DNA of 28,254 nt from JBIICS01 sp044238735 (GTDB lineage: Bacteria; Bacteroidota; Bacteroidia; UBA4408), in assembly GCA_044238735.1 (NCBI GenBank), contig JBIICS010000022.1, positions 1 to 28,254 of the forward strand, read 5' to 3'. A program made the position numbers and the translations under genes. The notes beneath the pieces were generated by a model. It was not told the origin of the DNA. It ran no database searches and was given only the letters and a program-made list of their open reading frames with translations. Below are positions 23,801 to 28,254 of the stretch, in pieces; positions within the stretch are counted from its first letter, which is position 1; every line of letters starts with the position of its first letter.

Positions 23801-26217
23801 CAGGGAGTATACCTTCTTTTACGGCTAGTAATACTACATCTGCTGTAATTACAGCTACTATTACTTTAACGCCAACTCTTAATAGTTGCTCTGGTCCCGA
23901 TTCTACTTTTACTATAACGGTTAGTCCATCCCCTGTTATTGATAATGTGCCCAATCAACTTTATTGCAATGGTAATTTAACTTCACAGGTTGTTTTTAAT
24001 ACAACTCCAACTGGCTCTACTTTTGCATGGACAAATTCCAATCCTTCCATTACCGGCTCATTAGGTGCTAGTGGAACTGGAAATATAAATAGTTATACGG
24101 CTACTAATACAACGGCAGTTTCTGCAGTATCCAATTTTACAGTTACGCCCACCTTAAATGGATGTGTAGGCAACCCCGAAACCTATACGGTAACGGTTAA
24201 TCCACAGCCCTTGGCTAATGCCGGTTCTAATCAGGATATTTGTTTGGGAGAAACAGCAAACTTAACCGGTAGCGGAGGTACAAGTTGTGTTTGGTCTCCA
24301 TTACCAAGCGGTGGAAACACATGCACAACTACTACCAGTCCGTTAATCACCACCATTTATACGTTAATTGTTACTGATGCCAATAGTTGTTCGGATACCA
24401 CCAGCGTTCGGATAACTGTTCATGCAAATCCAACCGTCGATTTTTCTTCAACCGGTGTTTGTTTGGGTGGCACTACCCAGTTTACCAATTTAAGTTCAGC
24501 TCCTGCGGGCGAGAGCATTACCTCACAAAGCTGGTTGTTTGAATCGGGTGCTAATAATTCAAGTTCAAATCCAGCTTATTTATTTAGCAGTTGTGGCCTT
24601 TTCCCTGTTAAGTTGGTAGTAACTTCAAACTTTGGATGCGCCGATTCTATTACAAAAAACGCAACGGTATTCTGCTTACCTACTGCAGACTTCACCGTTT
24701 TAGAAGACACCTTGTGTTCGGGAGAAACTGCTGTATTCAATAATAATTCAAGTGCTTCGGTTGCCTTTACTAATAATTGGTCTTTTGGAACGGGGCAAGG
24801 AAGCTCAACGGCTTCAGATCCTTCTTATCAATATAACAATCCGGGAACTTATGGGGTTAGTTTAATTGTAACCACCACAGAAGGTTGTTCGGATACTTCG
24901 TTAACGGTTCCTGTTTTTGTGATTAATTCGCCTATACCCAATTTTACAGCTAATCAGGTTTGTTTAAATAGTCCTACCTTGTTTAACAACTTAACACAGG
25001 CTAACGGCAACACAGGCTTAACTTATGTTTGGGATTTTGATGACGGAACACTTGATGTAACGGAGGATCCTACACACACCTATTCGAGCTACGGTTTATA
25101 TAATGTATCTTTAAGCGTAAACAGTGCCGAAGGCTGTTCAAACGACACTACTATTGTAGTAGAAGTATTTCCAATTCCTTTCGCTGATTTTACGGCAACA
25201 GCAGTTTGTTTAGGATTGCCCACCACTTTTACGGTTACTAATTCAATCGCCTCCAGTAGTTATGTTTGGGATTTCCAAAATAACGGCACAACTGATGCAA
25301 CGGGTAATCCGGTTACATTCACAGCATCTCAGGCCGGAACAGATTCAACCAAGTTAACTGTAACTAATATTAACGGATGTTCCTCGACCATAACAAAGGC
25401 GTTTACAGTAAACGCACTACCTTCAGCTGGCTTTACCGCAAATATTACCAATGGTTGTGAACCTTTACGAGTAAATTTTTCAGATACTACCAACATACCG
25501 GGAACTACAATTGTGGCCTGGACCTGGAGCTTAGGCAATGGCGCCGGAGGAAATGCCTCATCGGTTAGTGCCACCTACAATGCTGGGATTTATAACGTAC
25601 AGCTAGTAGTAGTTACCAATTTTGGTTGTGCCGATACAATCAAAAAACTTGGTTATATTGAATCATATCCAACCCCAACTGCAAACTTTAATTACACTCC
25701 TGATGTAATTCAGGAATCTAACGGGGTGGTGTTGTTTAATGATTTATCGATAGGCAATATTGTAAAATGGAATTGGGACTTCGGGGACACTACAGAATCT
25801 AACCTTAGCGGTATTCAAAATCCGGTTCATATATATAGCGATACCGGCACTTATTGTGTTGACCTGAGGGTAGCAACAGACAAGGGTTGTGTAGATAGTA
25901 TTACTAAATGCCTGAAGGTATTGCCGGAGTTTATTATATATATTCCAAATTCATTTACCCCTAATGAAGATGGTATAAATGAAAAGTTTTTTCCAAAAGG
26001 AAGAGGTTTCTTAACAGATGAAGACTACGAACTTATTATTTACGACCGGTGGGGAAATCTGATTTATCGTTCCACTAAATATTCCGACACGTGGGATGGT
26101 ACCCATCAACAAGACGGCAGTATCTGTCAGATGGATACCTATATCTATAGAATAAACGTTATGGATGTCTTCTCTAAAAAGCATCAATTTACCGGACAGG
26201 TTCATCTGGTAAGATAA
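20836..26217 (+). CDS. giant T9SS-secreted adhesin-like protein with SprB-like, PKD-like and PKD domains (1793 aa)
   Basis: I took ATG 20836 as the start; the frame also opens at an adjacent TTG. A signal peptide ends VFAQ. An N-terminal Cys-rich domain, beginning TNNECAGAISLG, resembles pre-peptidase C-terminal or lectin-like beta-sandwiches. A second Trp/Cys-rich domain follows. From about 21892 there is an SprB-type repeat, then Ig-like modules, including a duplicated pair containing GGGSIC. Nucleotides 22843-24201 hold five tandem modules of about 90 residues (PKD-like), and 24424-25926 hold six PKD-type domains with WDFDDG/WDFGD motifs. The end (from 25927) is the gliding-motility-associated C-terminal domain, with NSFTPNEDGINEKFF, YDRWGNLIYRS, WDG and DTYIYRI. 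This is a T9SS type B sorting signal, so the protein should reach the cell surface or medium and act in adhesion or gliding. It is not a recognisable enzyme. Confidence 0.9.
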   Translation: MKISLPALIIALLLGLNLKVFAQPTNNECAGAISLGTLPAPGGACSGGFFNGAPTVISATSVSSTGANPYTFISGCNGVATPPAPAKDVWYSFVASGYTVNITVSGGTLGAAYIALYEGTCGNLRGRGCAVGTGATTSLQIGQIVIGQTYYIQISGATATAEGTFNLSVENDNDCNPCLVQSTITASPQPVNGAYEPGQVVDFCFRVDRWTIQATNWFHGVQVAFGNGYSGISNQVAAASCDGGGTWKWTNGNVTGNSGVTFGPGWYYDRDNDNLFNDGYGDNCQGPGRTWTFCFRLTVRAACTPGSDLSVTINTTGDGESGSWSSVACNDDLATRFFAVGSCCPPTMTSTPTCPAPSPLTGSVTATPVGTQGPYTYSWTNGTSSISTSSGVAGANTVSNLAPGTYTVFITDKNNCRVDNTVTVAANAVPTVTAGNNGPICAGASANLTSGGANTYSWSTGALTSSTSVSPATTTTYTVFGTSASGCVDDATTTVTVNNAPTAALVGGGSICNGSALPLTVNFTGTGPWNLVYNNGTTNQTANNIASTPYTINASTAGTYTLVSVSNAQCSGTVSGSAVVAVNTSPTAAISGGGSICADGSTASISVALTGTGPWIIRYSDGTNNTTVPGISSSPYIFTTSTAGTYVLTDVSDANCSGTVSGSAVVIVNPIPSVNNVSPVTYCNGQSTAVVAISGPVTGTTFAWTNSNTTIGLAASGSGNIPSFTATNTGNAAISSNIIITPTANGCTGPTNSFTITVNPTPTVNAVNDVSYCNGDNVTSLTLGSTIGGATFNWTNSNTSIGLAASGSGNIPSYTAVNSGSSPVTATVSITATANTCVGPAETYIVTVKPTPTLNPTPADAAYCNGATASAVNLSGPVAGTTFSWTNNNTAIGLGANGSASVPSFTAVNTGTTASTATVTINLTADGCPGTPLTYNYTINPTPRVNALNDLQFCNGNSTSAVNLSSTPTGASIAWTNTNTAIGLAASGSGSIPSFTASNTTSAVITATITLTPTLNSCSGPDSTFTITVSPSPVIDNVPNQLYCNGNLTSQVVFNTTPTGSTFAWTNSNPSITGSLGASGTGNINSYTATNTTAVSAVSNFTVTPTLNGCVGNPETYTVTVNPQPLANAGSNQDICLGETANLTGSGGTSCVWSPLPSGGNTCTTTTSPLITTIYTLIVTDANSCSDTTSVRITVHANPTVDFSSTGVCLGGTTQFTNLSSAPAGESITSQSWLFESGANNSSSNPAYLFSSCGLFPVKLVVTSNFGCADSITKNATVFCLPTADFTVLEDTLCSGETAVFNNNSSASVAFTNNWSFGTGQGSSTASDPSYQYNNPGTYGVSLIVTTTEGCSDTSLTVPVFVINSPIPNFTANQVCLNSPTLFNNLTQANGNTGLTYVWDFDDGTLDVTEDPTHTYSSYGLYNVSLSVNSAEGCSNDTTIVVEVFPIPFADFTATAVCLGLPTTFTVTNSIASSSYVWDFQNNGTTDATGNPVTFTASQAGTDSTKLTVTNINGCSSTITKAFTVNALPSAGFTANITNGCEPLRVNFSDTTNIPGTTIVAWTWSLGNGAGGNASSVSATYNAGIYNVQLVVVTNFGCADTIKKLGYIESYPTPTANFNYTPDVIQESNGVVLFNDLSIGNIVKWNWDFGDTTESNLSGIQNPVHIYSDTGTYCVDLRVATDKGCVDSITKCLKVLPEFIIYIPNSFTPNEDGINEKFFPKGRGFLTDEDYELIIYDRWGNLIYRSTKYSDTWDGTHQQDGSICQMDTYIYRINVMDVFSKKHQFTGQVHLVR
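22843..24201 (+). repeat. five tandem ~90-residue modules inside the adhesin gene
   Basis: Module starts are at 22843, 23113, 23383, 23656 and 23926, giving lengths of 90, 90, 91, 90 and 92 codons. Each opens with P-x-P, has (Y/F)CNG about 13 residues in, a WTN-x-N core about 35 residues in, a Gly/Ser/Ala-rich stretch ending in a Ser-(F/Y)-Thr-Ala-type segment, and closes with a T-(V/I) strand. DNA similarity between copies is much lower than protein similarity. Confidence 0.9.
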
Positions 26218-26239
26218 TAACTAATTAATTTTCGTTAAT

Positions 26240-26270
26240 AAAAACCGGCTCAATTAGGCCGGTTTTTTTT
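26240..26270 (+). terminator. rho-independent terminator after the adhesin gene
   Basis: Arms AAAAACCGGC (26240-26249) and GCCGGTTTTT (26258-26267) form a 10-bp stem with an 8-nt loop, extending into a run of eight Ts ending at 26270. It lies 22 nt past the stop. Confidence 0.88.
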
Positions 26271-26298
26271 GGTTTGCTATTAACTTGCGATAAATTTT
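26268..26298 (+). promoter_or_regulatory. candidate promoter of the MORN-repeat gene, overlapping the terminator
   Basis: TTTG at 26268-26271, using the last Ts of the adhesin terminator, and TAAATTTT at 26291-26298 (one mismatch to TAnnTTTG) are 19 nt apart. Transcription would begin only a few bases before the ATG at 26308. Confidence 0.35.
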
Positions 26299-26307
26299 TT
26301 ACCGGAT

Positions 26308-27555
26308 ATGCGCATTATAATTTTCAATATTTCTCTCCTTTTAAGCTTTGTTGTATTGGCACAGGAGCCAAAACTGAAAACGATCAACTATAAAAACGGT
26401 AACAAAAAAGCCGAAGGTTATTTTTTAGACACACTTAAACATGGCCTTTGGACAGAATATTACGAGAATGGACAGAAATGGATTGAAGGGTATTATAAGC
26501 AAGGCAAAATGGATAGCATATGGTTTACCTGGTATGGCGATGGTGTTTTAAAAAGCAAGATTAATACAATGAATGGCCCAACCGAAATGTATTTTCATAA
26601 CGGACAGCTTCAACGGGTCGGGCAGTTAAGAAACGGCGTAAAAACAGGCGTATGGACAAATTATTTTGAGGATGGTAAAATGGAGAGCCAGGGCGAATAT
26701 AGCAATGACAGAAAAGTAGGCCACTGGAAATTTTATCGTCCTACACAAGAAGTGGATATGGAGGGAGATTTTAAGAATGATAAGCAAGAAGGGGAGTGGA
26801 TTTACTATTACAAATCAGGAAGGGTTTACACGAAGGGAACTTATCAAGAGGGCAACCAGGAAGGAGAGTGGACTTATTATTATGACGGAGATGCAAAACA
26901 AGTAATAAAGAAAGGAACATTTGTAAAAGGAAACAAAGAGGGCAAGTGGTTTACGTGGTTTGAAGAGGGCGGAATTGTTCAGGAAGGAAGTTATATTGCA
27001 GGTAAAGAAGATGGGCCCTGGAAATCGTATTACCCATCTGGCAAGTTAAAGGATGAGGGCTCTTATTTAAATGGTTTAATGGAGGGCGTGTGGAAAGGAT
27101 ATTATCCATCGGGTAATATTAGTTATAAGGGCACCCGTTTAAAAGGGGAGCGCGAGGGTGTTTGGGAATATTATAACGGCAGAGGCTCGGTAATAGAAAA
27201 AACAACTTATAAAAATGGAATAGAAAATGGTTATCACGCAGTATGGAACGATAAAGGAAATTTAAAGGAGGAAGGCAAGTATGAGGCAGGAAAGCGAATA
27301 GGTAAATGGGCGTATTATTATGAAAACAGTATGCCATTTTGTAAGGAGAATTACGATAAAAATGGCCGTATGGACGGGAAGCGACTAACGTATTTCCCCA
27401 ATGGTAAGGTGCAGCTGGAAGCCAATTACAGCGCGGGTAGACCCGATGGCAAATGGAAAAACTACGACGATAACGGTGCTTTGGTTTACTTAACCGTATT
27501 TAAGTTAGGGAAGAAAGTAAAAGAAGAAGATTACGTAAAGCCGGGGAAGAAGTAA
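26308..27555 (+). CDS. exported MORN-repeat protein (415 aa)
   Basis: A signal peptide (about 1-19, ending VVLAQ) precedes an almost unbroken series of about 15 MORN-like repeats of roughly 23 residues. The core is of the form Gly-x-W-x-x-Y-(Y/F)-x-x-G-x-(I/L/V), for example HGLWTEYYENGQ, EGEWIYYYKSGR and DGPWKSYYPSGK. The chain ends with a Lys-rich tail. Proteins of this type are often auto-named YwqK-family antitoxins, but there is no toxin partner here and the signal peptide argues against an antitoxin role. MORN arrays usually form elongated beta sheets for binding lipid or protein. It is an independent gene between the adhesin terminator and the CRISPR array. Confidence 0.88.
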   Translation: MRIIIFNISLLLSFVVLAQEPKLKTINYKNGNKKAEGYFLDTLKHGLWTEYYENGQKWIEGYYKQGKMDSIWFTWYGDGVLKSKINTMNGPTEMYFHNGQLQRVGQLRNGVKTGVWTNYFEDGKMESQGEYSNDRKVGHWKFYRPTQEVDMEGDFKNDKQEGEWIYYYKSGRVYTKGTYQEGNQEGEWTYYYDGDAKQVIKKGTFVKGNKEGKWFTWFEEGGIVQEGSYIAGKEDGPWKSYYPSGKLKDEGSYLNGLMEGVWKGYYPSGNISYKGTRLKGEREGVWEYYNGRGSVIEKTTYKNGIENGYHAVWNDKGNLKEEGKYEAGKRIGKWAYYYENSMPFCKENYDKNGRMDGKRLTYFPNGKVQLEANYSAGRPDGKWKNYDDNGALVYLTVFKLGKKVKEEDYVKPGKK

Positions 27556-27618
27556 CGGTTGGGGTATAGGGGTCGTAATAGCATAGTGTCTTTAAATTTC
27601 TATAAAAAAGAGTTGATT

Positions 27619-27648
27619 GTTGTGATTTGCTTTCAAATTGTATCTTTG
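27619..27648 (+). promoter_or_regulatory. Bacteroidota promoter inside the CRISPR repeat (first of eight copies)
   Basis: Within the repeat, TTG (repeat positions 2-4) and TATCTTTG (23-30) match the -33 and -7 boxes with an 18-nt spacer. Copies of the -7 box begin at 27641, 27717, 27794, 27871, 27948, 28025, 28102 and 28179. Start sites are predicted around repeat position 36-37, giving transcripts that enter the following spacer. Confidence 0.55.
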
Positions 27649-28254
27649 ATTTATTGATAAACAACCAATAAAGCCAAGCGTTTTTAAATGCTTCGTTGTG
27701 ATTTGCTTTCAAATTGTATCTTTGATTTATTGATAAACAACTCTTAAAAAATTTGTTTAACTTCACGTTATGTTGTGATTTGCTTTCAAATTGTATCTTT
27801 GATTTATTGATAAACAACTTACTACACCACCGGCATTATCAGTACCCTGTTGTGATTTGCTTTCAAATTGTATCTTTGATTTATTGATAAACAACAGTAA
27901 AAAATAAAAGGTCTCCACCCCATTTGTTGTGATTTGCTTTCAAATTGTATCTTTGATTTATTGATAAACAACGAAACATTAATTAATAATACCTATATAT
28001 TGGTTGTGATTTGCTTTCAAATTGTATCTTTGATTTATTGATAAACAACACAAGTGTAAAAGTTAACGTAAAAAATGTAGTTGTGATTTGCTTTCAAATT
28101 GTATCTTTGATTTATTGATAAAAAACTTACCTACAACACCAGTAATATCTCCTATTGTTGTGATTTGCTTTCAAATTGTATCTTTGATTTATTGATAAAC
28201 AACACCGGTTGATTTTGTTATATCGCCGCCTAAGTTGTGATTTGCTTTCAAATT
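27619..28254 (+). CRISPR. CRISPR array, type II-C format, truncated by the window end
   Basis: Eight complete 47-bp repeats start at 27619, 27695, 27772, 27849, 27926, 28003, 28080 and 28157. A ninth (28234-28254) is cut by the window end. Seven of the eight full repeats are identical; the one at 28080 has C to A at 28123. Spacers are 30 bp, except the first, which is 29 bp. The repeat begins GTTGTGATTTGCTTTCAAAT and ends in ACAAC, so its ends are short inverted repeats. The unit length and the GTTGTG...TATCTTTG pattern are what I know from Bacteroidota type II-C (Cas9) loci. The orientation is taken from the GTTGT start, as in Neisseria II-C repeats. No cas gene or anti-repeat (tracrRNA) is visible in the window; they are presumably to the right or elsewhere. 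Confidence 0.97.

Noticed and set aside
22890..23954. Long antisense frames within the adhesin (22890-23267, 23643-23954)
   Set aside because: They arise from the biased codon composition of Thr/Asn/Gly-rich tandem modules on the other strand and have no start context or family similarity.
26308..27555. MORN protein as a YwqK-type antitoxin of a toxin-antitoxin pair
   Set aside because: It has a signal peptide and no neighbouring toxin-like gene; the name comes from repeat similarity only.
27500..27817. Minus-strand open frame of 105 codons with repeated peptide blocks across the CRISPR start
   Set aside because: The repeated peptide is just the translation of the 47-bp CRISPR repeats; the frame also overlaps the MORN gene end. 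It is not a gene.

Overview
The window is low-GC, gene-dense DNA from a member of the Bacteroidota, probably a flavobacterium-like or related environmental lineage. Several features support this. There is a giant secreted protein ending in a type IX secretion (T9SS, type B) sorting domain and a DUF2723/GT117 membrane glycosyltransferase. There is also a DUF2027-Smr protein, and the SerC-SerA-DUF1015 and PurH-MreB-MreC-MreD gene orders. Promoter boxes of the Bacteroidota form TAnnTTTG recur, and a CRISPR array has the 47-bp repeat / 30-bp spacer format of Bacteroidota type II-C loci. No cas gene, T9SS machinery gene or rRNA is in the window.

Layout. 1-2512 (minus): serC, serA and a DUF1015 gene cut by the window start; this is a serine-biosynthesis operon. 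2620-5071 (plus): a secreted or periplasmic aminopeptidase P followed 1 nt later by a DUF2027-Smr protein. 5173-6021 (plus): a lipoprotein with an internally duplicated Cys-bracketed motif. 6082-8962 (plus): a tight four-gene ECF sigma operon (sigma factor, single-pass membrane putative anti-sigma factor, Spy/CpxP-like periplasmic protein, outer-membrane beta-barrel). 8963-9321: non-coding convergent region with a bidirectional terminator. 9322-13292 (minus): purH, mreB, mreC, mreD. 13421-20072 (minus): BNR/Asp-box protein, GT39-type glycosyltransferase, NodB polysaccharide deacetylase and the DUF2723/GT117 protein, a surface-glycan or protein-glycosylation group. 20206-20278: tRNA-Gln(TTG). 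20414-26217 (plus): a small secreted protein and a 1793-residue multi-domain adhesin. 26308-27555 (plus): a secreted MORN-repeat protein. 27619 to the window end: the CRISPR array.

How the genes fit together. The minus-strand biosynthetic blocks supply serine, purines and the elongasome scaffold. The plus-strand blocks are mostly envelope and surface functions: lipoprotein, ECF envelope sensing, adhesin, MORN protein. The most notable signals are four. (1) Every CRISPR repeat carries a Bacteroidota promoter (TTG, 18 nt, TAtcTTTG) with the same spacing as the tRNA-Gln promoter in this window. (2) Three spacers read in reverse as Gly-rich phage tail-fibre-like peptides. (3) The putative anti-sigma factor has a four-fold Pro-x-x-Tyr-Phe motif. 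(4) The tandem adhesin repeats have nearly identical protein but heavily diverged synonymous codons.
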